From contig JAKMXF010000356.1 in NCBI GenBank assembly GCA_024704765.1, positions 94,076 through 158,075 on the forward strand: a stretch of 64,000 nt of DNA, written 5' to 3'. Source of the DNA: Oopsacas minuta (Eukaryota; Porifera; Hexactinellida; Lyssacinosida; Leucopsacidae). The position numbers and the translations under genes were made by a program. Positions 31,302 to 52,900 of this stretch are shown piece by piece; the first letter of the stretch is position 1, and the number at the start of each line of letters is the position of its first letter. The notes beneath the pieces were generated by a model. That model was not told the origin of the DNA and ran no database searches. It saw only the letters and a program-made list of their open reading frames with translations.

Positions 31302-34300
31302 CTAATATTTCGAGCTAAGTAACTCCCTGAATTGTGTAATCATCTCACGGAGGGTGGGAGTAATACTCATACCCTCGAGATCAGTTAGGTAGATAGGAAT
31401 GTGGCCTGATAACCATTCTACAACATGTCGTTTCTCAGTAACATTTAATATATTATGTGATGTCATAATATAAGAAGATAGTTTTAACACTATCTGGGGT
31501 ATATACAGCTGAGCCTGATTGTCTAACCAGAAAGCATCCTTAGAGAGGTACACCCTATGGTACTCATTGAGGAGACGGATGGGGGAGAGGCCTGCCTCCA
31601 GCAGACACATGAACAGGTGGGATTGATCCAATTCGAGCTCGAAGGAACGTTGCTCCAGGAGAACTATAATGAAATGCAGAGGGAAATAGGTGTCACCTGA
31701 TTGGTTGTACTTTACAGTCAATTCCTTAAGTTTACGTAATAGGCCTATTACGTCACCATCAGTTCTCTGCTGTTTAAACATTGTAGATATCATGTCAGTC
31801 CATAAATCCTCTACCAGACGGAGGTCCTGGTGTCCCGAGCTGTGGAGGATAGAGAGGCGCCATTCTGACAAGCCGAAAGGAGTAGCGAATTCCATATACA
31901 GCTTAGTGTTGTCAAGGAGAGATAGGTGAAGTTGGGAAGCTGCTTCTATGGCTTCTGAAGTGTTTAATTCAATCAGAGCAGTTTGAATACCTACAGGAAG
32001 GTGTTAGAATTGTGTCACTTCAAATTGTGTCCTAGAAAAGAGTACCTAATTGTATCTGAGCCACTTCTAACTTGTCTCTAGTTTCTTGAATGAATTCCTG
32101 CAGTCCAGCAGCAGGATTAAATCCTATTGGATGAGAACCAGCACACATAACAGCACGTGATAGCAGTTCTATACGATTAGACAGCTGTAATTCTTTGTTA
32201 GATGATGTAGACATACAGTGTAGTACTTTAGCTGCTGCCATGAAGTTATCTGCATTCTTGTAGTATCTAGGGAGTGATGTCATAATGGTTTGACACTTGT
32301 AAATCAGGAGTCCACAGAATGTGTTAAAATAGGTATATGCGAATATGTTAGAGACAGCTGGGTTAAAGTAACTAACCTCCACAGTAATCCCAAATAAGAT
32401 ATATCCCCTGAGGGAGCTGAATCAGCTGATGCTCTAAGATACACCTCAAGATAAGCAGTGTTAATCTGTACTAATCTGTCCTCTTGATGAGACTCTATAA
32501 GATGTGAGTACATAGCATGATGTAACAGTTCCTCTGGTGCTGATAGAGCTCGGGTAAGTATACTCTCATGTGCTAAGGTGTCTGTATCCCCTCTCCCTGG
32601 TTTATGTGACCTCTCTAGATAGTCTACTATAGTCTGGTAACAACTGTCTCTTTTCTCCAACGCACTCAGACCTGGAAAATAGTATATTAATATATGGATA
32701 AGACCCCTGTTAATTAGAAACTTGTTTCAGCTCCACATGATATCCATCTAAGCATGCAGGCAGGTGGCACAAAGTGTCCAATTCATGGAAATATTTCAAT
32801 GATTTTACTTCTAAACATGTTAATTACGCGTGTTAAAGGAGGTCTGTTACTACTATTCATGTGACAGCTGAAACTAGTTTACAACTAACAGTGACATAAA
32901 CAACAACAACAACAACAACTGTGTACAACTAACTTGCCTTTAGCATCAGTTCTAATCTTCCCATTATCTACATAACTCTTAGCTCTGTTGTCTGGATCTA
33001 ATCTGTGTGCAGCTGATAAACAAAGATCTACTATTCCGTCATTGAAATGCATTTCATAGTATTTATCACAAACAGCTGATAGAGAGACAAGGTGTGATAC
33101 TTGCATAAACAGCTGGAGGCTCTCCTCTAATAGAGCATCTTTCTGAGTCTAATAGGTGACAAAATATGATTAATCAGTGTGGGAATCATCCATATAAACA
33201 AAACAGATAATCCCATTGGTTTATTCTTAAACCTGAACAAAGGTGTGAATACATAATCATATAACCTTAGAATTAGTATCACCAGACAGCTGTGAAGCCA
33301 TAGATACACATTCCTCAGCTTTAGCACGCTTAGCATCATCAGCTGAGTACAAATTAGGAGTCAGCTGTAGGAGTCTGTCACTCAATTCCTCTGTCATACG
33401 TTCATTGCCATGGTACCTAAAAGGCATGTGAAATCTTAAATAATTGTATGTTTTGATGATAACCGGAACTATAACCGGAACTACATACCTAGCTAGCAGA
33501 GCAGATAACAGAGCACTTATGACCTGTCTATGCACCAGCAGTAGGTCACAATACGTCATAATAGTGAGGTCATGTTGCTGGTCTTTAGATAGAGACTGTA
33601 TTATGAGTGGTAACTGATGTTGTAGTAATAGCATTAGCAAGGATAATAGTTCTATTGACAAGTCTGTTATGTGATAGATACCTTCAATCTGATTACATTC
33701 ATATCTTATTGATTCTATGTACTGTTTGTGATTACTGGGATCTGAGAATATAAACAAATAGATAACTTAATGAGCCACATAACACCTATATGCCACATTA
33801 CTGGAGATAGGATTCAGTAGCAGGAGGATATGAACTAGCCTGTAGTGTCGTTATGAGATTGTAAACTAGATTTGAAAATAGATGAGTTAAGGGAAGTGTT
33901 AGTAGAGAGAGGTTCTAGAGGAGATGGAGCATTCCTAAGAGAAGGATTGGTATCCAGGAAGTCTCTTAAATGAAGTAGCCTTGCTCTCATGAGCTCTAAA
34001 GTGATCTACAAACAAACAAACAAACAAACAAACAATAACAACAGGTATATGTATACATATATAAACACTCCTAACCTCTTGGAAGAGGGGTTCATACAGG
34101 TCCCCATGGGTCTGTTGGACCAGTGGAGTCTTCCAGAGGGGTCTTAATATCCTAGACAAGTATAAACCCAGACCGTGTAGTTTGTCTGAGTATAATATAT
34201 CTGGACCAATCATAGCTTTACCCAGGTACCCCCGAGGGTTAGACCGATCCTCTGAAGGTACAGAAGGGGAGAGGATCTTGGGTTCCCCTCCGTATCTGAA

Positions 34301-36362
34301 GAAGGCTTGAGCTGCCCCGGCGGCTATCCTCTGTTCAGATTCTGAGGCCAGCTGTAGACACATGGCAGAGGCCTGTCCCTGTCTAAGTAGTTTAAAGAAT
34401 GCAGATATCTCCTCGCTGTCAGGAGAGAACTTAGCTAAGAGGTCTCTCAGCTGTTCCATGGGGCGGAGTACATATAGTTTATATATCTAAAGGGTATATC
34501 CATATATTAATACCTTATGAATAGTTACAGTATCCATGGGTACCTCGTTAGCTGTTAGTATTATTATCTCTCTGTTAGGAGACAAATGCTGACTGCTACA
34601 AACTGGAACTATATCTGGATTAGTTCCGGTTATAGGTACAGTTTCAGATTCAGATATCCCCCATACACTACAGGGGAGTCTTATGACGTGCCTAGTTTCC
34701 ATCATGGTGGATTGAAATGGAAATAAATCCTGACTCATAATCCAAACAGAATCAGTACTCTCTCCAGTGTTTACACTCATGAGGAACACGGAGGAGGAAA
34801 TAAGGGGGAGATATGATCCGCTCACTGATCTAGAGAGCATATATAATTAAATTAGATAGGTGTTAAGGGGTACAATATGTACCTGGGGGGTCTGGTAGAG
34901 GAGGAAGCAGCTGAGAATCCGGGCGGGAGTCTGACATGAACTAGAGCCAGGAGAGAGGGACGAGCAAGAATTCCGTTAGGTGTTGTAGTGAAGTATAATC
35001 TTACTCCTATTAATAACACAAATAATAATAATAAAACAAGTAAACAACAACAAATATTTACCTGATTTAGTAACAGCTATAAGATGTAGATTAGTAGATG
35101 AGGTCTTACTCAGGGTGTGAATTGATACAATTGGTCTAAACAGCCCTTTGTCACTCGTGAGGGCAGCTCCACAACATATTTGAGTAATGCTGTCTAGAGT
35201 TAGTGACGTCACGCGGGACATAATGTTACCCTCTGCTCCCATGTCATAGACAGATATTGTACCAGCTGAATAATAACCAATAGAATTACAGGGTTATAAG
35301 GCGTGAAAATATGATTAACTTACAAACACTGAGGGTGTAAAGATGGTGTCTAGAGGTGTCAAGAGATATCTCCTTGATGGGGTCCTCCTCTCCAAAGGAC
35401 AGGAAGGAGGGGAGCAGATAGGACACGAAAGAGGAACTGTGATTAACCTTCTTACATCTACCACCAAACCAGTCCTCCTATAGACAGGAATAACTTATAG
35501 TTTCAGTTCCATATTAATCTATCTATAAACTACTACCTTAGCTTTGTATAAGAATTCATAAAGACATCCGTCCTTCCCCCCAAAGAACACCCTCCTACAG
35601 GGGTGAAGGCTACCGTTGGGTACTACTGTGAGTGACACCCCATCAGTGGTGAGACAGAACAAAGGTTCAGGGTGCAGGAGGAGCTCCACCCCATGATCTG
35701 ACCCGTCAAATGAGACCCCTAAGGCTACAATGTTACTGGGTGTTGTTAGGAAGAGGAGGTATTGTATGTGACTCCTGAGTACACCAGGGATAGGGAGGTA
35801 GAGGGATACAGAGAGGATAACCTGTAAACAAACAAATAAACAAGATTTGTTTGATTAATATTATTTTGGATTCAGTCTCAGTGACGTAATAGAAACTGCA
35901 ACTAACTTCCTGTAGGCCGTCATAGTAAGCTAGATCAGAGGTGTCGCTATAGTTCCACAAGTATACTCTGTGATCCACAGTAATCCATATTCTGTTAATC
36001 TCAGGAAATACACCAGTCATACAGTTAAACTGAGTCTACATCATAGCAACCATCAAATATGTGGATTTTAAACATAGCAACTGGTATGTATGTATGGAAT
36101 GTACCTGATCTAATTGCTGTAACAGTTCCTGAGGAAAGCTCTGTTTCCTGAGAGATGATATGTGAGAGAGACCAGCAAGTGAGAAGTCAGCTGATTCGAG
36201 AGGAGGGTAGTCATGCTGCTCCATGCCGGATAATGTACAGGTGTCATGTGACGTCACACGGAGATGTGTAGCTAGATCAGGATTAGTATCATCAGACCGT
36301 ATGTACTCAGAGAGGAGAGAGCACCCTCTCTGGATCAACTGATCCCTATCTGTATCACTCAT
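31302..36362 (-). CDS. NUP155: Nucleoporin NUP155
   Basis: Inner-ring scaffold of the nuclear pore. Fifteen exons: 36105-36362, 35907-36035, 35537-35821, 35324-35477, 35062-35265, 34883-35006, 34514-34829, 34076-34486, ~33800-34005, 33489-33741, 33266-33416, 32938-33148, 32377-32671, 32046-32266, 31302-31990. This gives about 1,300 aa (human ~1,391). Diagnostic blocks are HDYPPLE (N-terminal), [13 protein letters not shown] and SDLAYYDGL (propeller), [29 protein letters not shown] and [12 protein letters not shown] (C-terminal solenoid). Exon 12 ends in AAAG/GCAAGT, a GC-AG intron that alone keeps the frame. The end of exon 9 is unresolved between two donors. An upstream in-frame ATG (36380) is also possible. 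Confidence 0.93.
32707..32935. mobile_element. Intronic MITE, copy 2
   Basis: Within a NUP155 intron. Shares AAACTTGTTTCAGCTCC, CTAAGCATGCAGG, GGCACAAAGTGTCCAATTC, GCTGAAACTAGTTTACAAC and a (CAA)n run with the copy at 26611-26858; the middle differs by an insertion. Confidence 0.55.
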
Positions 36363-36537
36363 ATATTCTATGCATACCAATGGGAGTATGTCGTTGTCAT
36401 GTTGTATAGGTTATTAATAACATAGCAACGGAAGGAATGTGATATAATTATAATTAGTAAAGACATTATAATAATCTAAGAGGCTCTACCGTATTTCTAG
36501 CAATATTTATGAACCAATAATCACTTGAATAGCTCCC

Positions 36538-38241
36538 TCAATATCTCACTGGCTGACCAGATCTCTGCCCATCCCTCTTCCTCACAGGGGGTACAGATCT
36601 GGAGTTGCTGGGCTTGCTACCAGATGACCCCTTCTTCTCTGCACGGATGCTGCTCCCTTGGATATTGAAAGTTTTTTTATCTATGACCTGGTTAACCTGA
36701 TCCTCTGATGAGAACCCAACAAATCCATAACCGTTAGGATGTATTTTAACATCTGTAACGATACCATAGGGTCTAAAGCATTCCAGCAGATCCTCACTGC
36801 GACATTCTTTAGGGAGACCTCCTACAAATATCTGGAATTGCTCCCTCGGGCCTCTATTATCCATCTCAGAACTAGCTTTAGGTCTATACTGCCCCATGGG
36901 GGGTCCTCCTGATCTTGTGTCTCGCCCAGCAACGGCACTGGGAGCCTGGAATGCAGGCTTCTTCTTAGTCACATAATTCCTCCTATAAAACCAGTAATTG
37001 ATTGGTTGAATAAATGAATAAATGTATATATCTACTTACGCGGTAGTGAACCTTGGTTCTGACACCTTATTAACACCAGGGGGTACATGTTTGGAGGATA
37101 TGGAGGCGTAACTCATGTTCCTCTGTCCCTCCGAGGGGTCTCTCACCTGATGATCGGGGACTGTGAGCGGTTCATGTTGATCAGGCTCAATGTCTAACAG
37201 AATAGTTATTTAGTGTATATATGCTATTTGTTTGTTTGTTTGTTGTTTGTTTGTTTACCTTCATCTGGATTTACAGCTGTCTGCTCAACAACAACACCAG
37301 AGATCTCTCCTGTCCCATCTGGATACTCCACTGGACCTACAAGCAATAAGCTGAATTCCATTAGAGTATTTCGGTTGCTAGGGTATAACTACCATTTTGA
37401 GTCTCGCATATTTCGTCTGCATCCATTGACCAATCATTAATCAGCTCTGTGTCTGGTAGATTCATTGGTTGACTACCAGCAGGGACGGATGGAATGTCAG
37501 GTTTATTATCATCCTGCTCTGTGATTGGCTGAGTAGGTAGTGACACCTCTTGAGAGGGCAGGTCTCCATTCTGAGGGGACTGTACCTCTATCTGCTCATC
37601 AGCTGGATAAGTATTCTAAGAAGCATACCAGTCAAACACAATTGTAACTAGGGATCTTAAACTAACCTCTGGGGGTTCATCAAATAACTCTCCGTCTTCT
37701 TGGTAACGGAATATGTCAGCAACTATGCTATACTTCTTCGGACCATCTTGTGAGAGCACAAAGCTCTGAACGAACGCACGCATGGGACTGCCTCTAGTAG
37801 ACAGTTCTCCTGTCACCTAAATAACACATGAGTAATCATAGCAACATAGATGTATGTTAGGAATGTGTACCTGAATGAGGATACCATTGCCACCAGAGGG
37901 GAGGGCGTCTACCTGCTTGATAGAGGCGTGAACGTCCGAGAACCCGAGGGAGTCTACCTTCTCTTGGATTTCCTTCTGTCCAAGGGCAGGAGAGCACTTA
38001 CCCACCTCATTACTCCCGTGTATATACGCGCTCTGAGAGATGTAGAATCTAAAAGGTGTTAAATAGGTATAGTTCTATATTATAGTTCCATAACCTACCT
38101 GTGTAACTGTGAGGAGTCTGTGTGTAGCATGGTGTAGTACTGCTTAACGAAGTTTAGTGCTACTTTACAGGAATGCTCGTAAACAGCACTCATATCTGTA
38201 GAGGAGGAGGAGGAGGAGGAGTACACTGTATGGTCAGACAT
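36538..38241 (-). CDS. G3BP: Stress-granule protein G3BP (NTF2-like + RRM)
   Basis: RNA-binding nucleator of stress granules. Seven exons: 38099-38241, 37871-38048, 37667-37816, 37393-37615, 37259-37336, 37040-37193, 36538-36982. The NTF2-like domain starts around SAVYEHSCKVALNFVKQYY and includes AFVQSFVLSQDG. An acidic/Pro/Gln-rich middle follows, then an RRM (QIFVGGLP..., NGYGFVGF) near residues 343-410, and a short basic tail (PPVRKRDGQRSGQ) in place of the long RGG region. Two in-frame ATGs are possible (38241, which adds a poly-Ser stretch, or 38193). The poly-Ser encoding sequence, CTCC repeats then ACAG, also looks like a splice acceptor, so 38193 as an internal exon start is an alternative. 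Lengths: 456 or 440 aa. Confidence 0.92.
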
Positions 38242-38558
38242 GAATTAAACAGCTGAGTACATCATAGCAGCTAACTAGTCAGTAGGAATGTGGAATAATA
38301 AGTTAGTTCTATAATAGACTATATTAGGTGGAATTAACACCTTACAGAGTGATAGTACCTCCTTATAAGGTAATGTGAATAAGATAAATAAGATATTTTT
38401 GTTGATAATAATGTGTTAAAAGTAATGTAAAGATAAATAATGAATTCTATAACTAATAAATAAACAGAAATAAATGAGTAATAGAGTAACACAAATAAAA
38501 GTTGTTTATAAGTTATAACCTAAATAACAACAACAAACAGCTGTAACAGTTGAATATT

Positions 38559-40181
38559 CTAAATAACAGCTGATACGAGTAGTCCTATCTCAGCTGGCTT
38601 TATAGGATAACACTTAAGGTCAGCTTCCTTTCTGTCAGGCTCCTTAATAAGAAATGGTACGTAAGGGTGTGAAGTTGCTAACAGTGAGTATAACTCAGTC
38701 AGCTGATCAGTTGTGACGTAATAGTAGTTTATAGGAGCAGAGAATCCATTAAAGTCTGATCTACTAGCACGCGTATATGCACCCATTTGTTCAAAGAATA
38801 ACCAATCACCTACTGACAACACAGGCAACTGTATTTCCTTCAGGATCTGGTCCAATCCGTCACAAGATGGTCCCCACAGGGAGCTCCTAAATATGCATAT
38901 AGTAAATGTGGAACTGATAACAGAGCTTCGAGTCAGTAAGTGTGATAATATGATAAACCTATGAAGGTGCTAATATGTGGACCTATCAGATTTGAGGATT
39001 ACCCAGTACTATATGTGTATATTAAAATTAACACCTATCTGAGGTCTAAATATATTATTTAATATAATTACCTGAGTACAGGAGATACAGCTGTCTTACT
39101 ATCCATGAGTTGAGGTTGCGGCTGCTGGTGATCAAACATAATACAATTGAAAGCACCATAAACCCCCTCATTCACGTAATACATTATATTTGTATTATTA
39201 TTGTTATCATCAGGAGTACACTCTCTAGATGACGTCACACTAACTGAGAGGATATGAGAACTACCCGCGAAGAACCGTCCAGGCTCTGCAATAACCTGGA
39301 TACCAGCCCAGTCGGAAAAATGTGTAGCTATAGAGGTGTTGATTACGTTAGAGATGGATTGTAGGAATGTGAGAGAGGGAGATGGGTCTAGTCCTGGGCA
39401 AGAAGGGAATCCTCCTCCTATGTCCAAGAGGGTGAATCTGTAACCGTAATTTAGACCTGAGTCAAATACCTTCCTAGCGTCACGTATAGCGGTCCTGAAG
39501 ACCTCTGCATCCATACATCCGCTACCCACATGAAATGATACGCCTACTACTCTGAGACCCAGCTGACTAGCCAGCTGTAATAGTTCTGGTATTGAGGAAA
39601 GAGGACACCCGAACTTATTGGACAACTTACAGAGGGCAGAGGAATCATCCACCTGTATCCTGAGGACTAGACAGCTGTCTGGATGATATTTAGAGTGTTT
39701 GTAGAGTTCACAGGTATTATCAAAGGTAGCAAGATTGACACCTGTAATGAAATGTGTAAACAACAATAAACACAAACAATAACAACAAACCTCTTGATTT
39801 AGCATACTGTATATGAGACAGCTGTTTACACGGATTAGCATAAATAATTGAATCAGTAGAGGACAGATTAGAGGAGCTAAGCACCCCAAGGACAGTCCTG
39901 ATCTCTCCCTTAGAGGCACAATCAAACCCAACCCCCAATCTAGCCAGTACAGACAGCATCAAGGTGTCAGGATTACATTTAACCGCATAGAAAGGCCTGA
40001 TGGAAGGGAACAGCTGTTTCCATAGCTTTACCAGCTGGGGGAGAATTCCAAGATTAATAGCAAAGAAAGGATCGTCATTTGGCGCGTGACGCGTGGTGAG
40101 AAGATGGGAGAGGATCTCCCGAGGAGGAGACCTCTCCAGGATGGAATAAATAGAATTTCCTTCGTACAGGAAGTTTGTCAT
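38559..40181 (-). CDS. ODC1: Ornithine decarboxylase
   Basis: PLP enzyme that converts ornithine to putrescine, the first step of polyamine synthesis. Three exons: 39791-40181, 39072-39741, 38559-38886. They sum to 1389 nt (462 aa; human 461). The PLP lysine is in FYAVKCN (~68). Further sites are HVGSGC, the glycine loop LDIGGGFP, EPGRFF, the conserved Asp in MFDH, and the catalytic Cys in WGPSCDGLD (~362). All key residues of active ODC are present, so it is not an antizyme inhibitor. An antizyme-regulated C-terminal degron like that of mammals is not evident. Confidence 0.96.
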
Positions 40182-40867
40182 AAGGTGTGAAAATGTAATA
40201 AATGTATACAGGTATGTTAGGATCCCACTCAGGTTCTTTATTAACGTCAGGAAATGTGCATATACCTCCTGGCTCTATCAGAAATTTACGGACCTCTGAA
40301 ACGAGGCTAATTTTGTGACGTTTTCTTTTACGAAGAATTTTGTACGGTTAAGCTACGTCCAAAGTTATTGGGCATTAACTGAGTGTTTGAAGGGCGCTAA
40401 AGGAATATGTATATAAAGGGTACACGAGGGTTATATTATACGGAGGTGAGGGGACAGATATGGTGGCTAATGTGACACCAGAGGAACAAGCAACAAAATG
40501 TTACATAAATATATTGAGAGCATAGAGTTGGTTCATTAAATAAGTAAACAAATAAACAAACAAACCTTGAGAGTAGCTTGTAGCTGTTAGAGATAAATAT
40601 AAACAAACAGATTATACAAATCTAGTAAACAAGTTCTAATATACAAAATAATGAAATATTGATAAACAATAATCTTATGTACATACACGTACTTCCCATG
40701 CTGTATCAAATATCAGCCTATATCACAGCAACGATATGGTAGTATGGAATGTTACGCCATGGCTGGCATAATGTGTTAGTTTCAATTATAAATCTTATAA
40801 ATGAATCTGAATTCTAAAAATAGTAACATGTATAAATAATAAAAAGAAATAAGAAAAATTAGAAATG
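40182..40867. other. Intergenic region between myosin 3' end and ODC
   Basis: About 690 bp that must hold the ODC promoter and 5' UTR and the 3' UTR of the myosin. TGACG-type sites occur around 40314-40320. Otherwise it is AT-rich with a short (CAAA)n tract; no gene is seen. Confidence 0.45.
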
Positions 40868-49585
<8,718 letters not shown>

Positions 49586-49907
49586 TACAAGTGTTTGGGT
49601 TGCTAATAAACTATCTGATAAATAAACAAGTAAACAAACAAACTATATTGTATTATTACAAGAATTAAGATAAAACCTTGAGCAATAATTCCTTGCTATT
49701 AGGCGAAACTACTGCAAGATACAAATGGTGTTATGATAGCAAATAAACAAATAAACAATATTCACTGATGTCAGCTGATTGTCACAGTATATAAGTACCG
49801 CTTGTACCCTAGTTCTCCATGGTTGAGACCCGTAACCAATATTTAAGACAATCAAGAAATATGATATACAATACTTATATGCATGTATTAAGATATTAGA
49901 TTTCTAA
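49586..49907. promoter_or_regulatory. Divergent intergenic region, myosin / adhesion GPCR
   Basis: About 320 bp separates the start codons of the outward-facing myosin and receptor genes. It is AT-rich with short (CAAA)n tracts and no recognised core motif. Confidence 0.4.
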
Positions 49908-52900
49908 ATGAAGTCTGGATTGATATTTGTATTTGTTTGTTTGTTTGTTTACTATTCTGTAGGATCAGCTGAGCTAAGTATAAGTGTTACATATACATCT
50001 AAAGGAGGGGAAGATATTAGCTATGTCCTACAGGATGGAGAGGCAGAGGACATAGAGGTGTTAATAGATTATATTGTTTGATATTTACATATTATTAACG
50101 AATATTTCCATAGTTCGGTACAGATAATATAATCCTAACTTGCAATAATGGAATATTCAACCAATCAAATATCAATTTCAAATCTGAAACAGTTCCCTAC
50201 AGACTGATTAACCAATCAGAATACTTGATTCAGGTGTTATTTGTTAATATTGGTGGATTTATGAAAGGTCTATATTGTCAAAATTCAAACAACAGTATCC
50301 AGGCAACCTTACAGTACAAAGGTATGTAGATTTTGAATAATTTCACACCTTTTGTATTGTTATTGTTGTTTGTTTGTAGGATTTGGATTGGTGATTGCAG
50401 CAAATATACCAAATGGGTTTAACTATTCGGGACTATCACCTGGGGGAGCTGTGGAAATTGTCCAAGATAAATCACCGTTTATAGCTTGTCTATCAGCTGG
50501 AGTAATGGTCCACTATAATCCAAGTCGGTTGCTATATAATGGAGCTGAGCTTACCATGTATCCAAGTCTAAAATCAATAGAGAACATTACCAAACCTTCT
50601 GTGATACGTAGCAGTAATGGATTACAGCTGAGAGCTAGGAACTTCAATAGTACATATGCTGGAGAATATGTTTGTGTTACAGTAGATGAAAATAATAATC
50701 CAGTCAATATATCATTCACACTATACACAGGAAGTATGTTACTATAAATAGCTACAACTCCGTTCTATACACGGATACAATACCCGCTTATACCAATGTG
50801 TAAAATTGTACAAATATGGCCAAAGTAACAAATATTCCATCGGCTATATCTAAGGAATTACAGCGGCCTCTTGAGCTCAGAAATAGCGGAAATCAGCTGT
50901 AATTATTTTGGTATTTATTATTCTATTATAGGTATAGACCCCTGCTCCCTAACAACCTGTCCTGATTACTCGGAATGTAATTCTACTAGTTTAGCAAACA
51001 TCTGTGTATGTAACTACACATTCCTAGAGTACTATAGCGGGAAGTGTCAATGTCCTCTGGGGTATATGCTCAATGGTACCAATACTCCCGTGAACTGTAT
51101 TGACACTAATGAATGCGAGGGGTCAGCTGTTTGTTCAGAGAATAGCAGCTGTATCAATAATGTAGGAAGTTATGAATGTGTATGTTTATCTAACTTTACA
51201 TACGTGGAAGATAGATGTATACATTTATGTGACGAGTTAGAATGCTATCTGCATAGCAACCGAGAATGTCAATGGAATGGTACTAATCAAACATTTACTT
51301 GTGAATGCTCAGAAGGTAAGTAAGTATTTGAATTATTGTGTCATATGGTTTAACACCTGTTTAATAGGGTATGTCCCAGGTACTAATTCACCGAATTGTG
51401 TGTTGGTAACTACACCAACACCAACACCAACACCAACACCAACACCAACACCGACACCAACACCAACACCAACACCAACACCAACACCAACACCAACACC
51501 AACACCAACACCAACACCAACACCAACACCAACACCAACACCAACACCAACACCAGTAGCATCAACACAGCCACCAATTAGAACAATTTCTACACAGCTG
51601 CAAGAGGAGATAGATGACTTGTTAATTAAGGTGAATTAACTGCCTCGAAATATATGTATATTTGTTGTTGTTTATTTGTTTGTTTATTAGAATGAACCTT
51701 TGAGTAGCACAGAAGCAGATACAGTAATATCTAATCTAGCTCTTAGTATTAACATCACTGCAGAACCTAATGCTAGTAATTACGCTATAGCAGCTGATCA
51801 GATTAGCACCTTAACAAATTTATTAATAAATATTACTAAAGAACAATTAGACGTTAGTCCTTCCTTAAAATTATTTGTATTAAATCTGTTTGTTATTGTT
51901 ATTGTTTACTTTAGGATGTGATTTATCTCATAAGCTCTATAGTTGATCTTACAATACTAAATGACATAAATAATGTAAGTACATAATAAACTAACACCTG
52001 TATATGTTATTGTTATTGTTATTGTTATTATTATTATATTTAGGATATCTCAACAAGTGTTGACGAATTTGTAGGAGACATAATATCAGCTGTAGAGAAT
52101 ATAGCACAACTTCTAGCACCTCTGTACTCAGATAGTGAAAATGGGACAGTAATAGAAAATGATAATATTTGTAAGATAATTAAACTCTCATATTTATAAA
52201 TTATTAACACCTTAATAATTCAATCTTAAGGTGTCAATAAATCATATGAATAATTATATGATATATAAGTTAGTTTCAGTTCCTGTTTATTATAGATCTT
52301 GAAGTTAAACCTTTAACTTTGGAAGAAGTGGGTTTTGATGGAAATACAACTATTTTCTCTTTGAGATCACTTTTTGGAAATAACTTTACTTGCAAATACG
52401 ACAATGACTGTCCTGAAAATATAAGTAAGTAAATATTATCGAATAAACAATAATTGTGTATGCAGAGGTGTGAAAATATGAATCTATAGCTGGGTGTATG
52501 ACTATCGGTGTGTCTATACGGTTAAAGAATGTAAACACATTCCTGAACTCAACTGCCCCAGTATTTGACTCCTGGTTCTGGTGAGTACAGGTTTGATTGT
52601 TTGAAAATATATAAACAAATTTGTTGTTATTTATCTTCATAGCTCAGATATAGAAGAAATGGTTCTTAATGTGTCAGGAATTATGCAAATGGCAAATACT
52701 GAATTGTTTAGTTTCAATCTAGCAAGTTTGTTATGCAATATTGACACTTCAAATCTATCAGAACCAATCATATTTAACTTCCCAATACAGGTGCTACAAT
52801 ATATATATATAGTAGACTACGTTAATCGGGTCCCGATGTGACACTATTAATTTGTTACAGGACACATCTCTGACAGATCCCAATTGTGTCTCACTATCTC

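Noticed and set aside
38559-40181. Antizyme inhibitor instead of ornithine decarboxylase
   Set aside because: The PLP lysine, catalytic Asp and catalytic Cys positions are all conserved, which inhibitors usually lose.
51396-51581. Asn-Thr repeat protein in the other frame of the hexamer array
   Set aside because: Exon phase on both sides requires the Thr-Pro frame.
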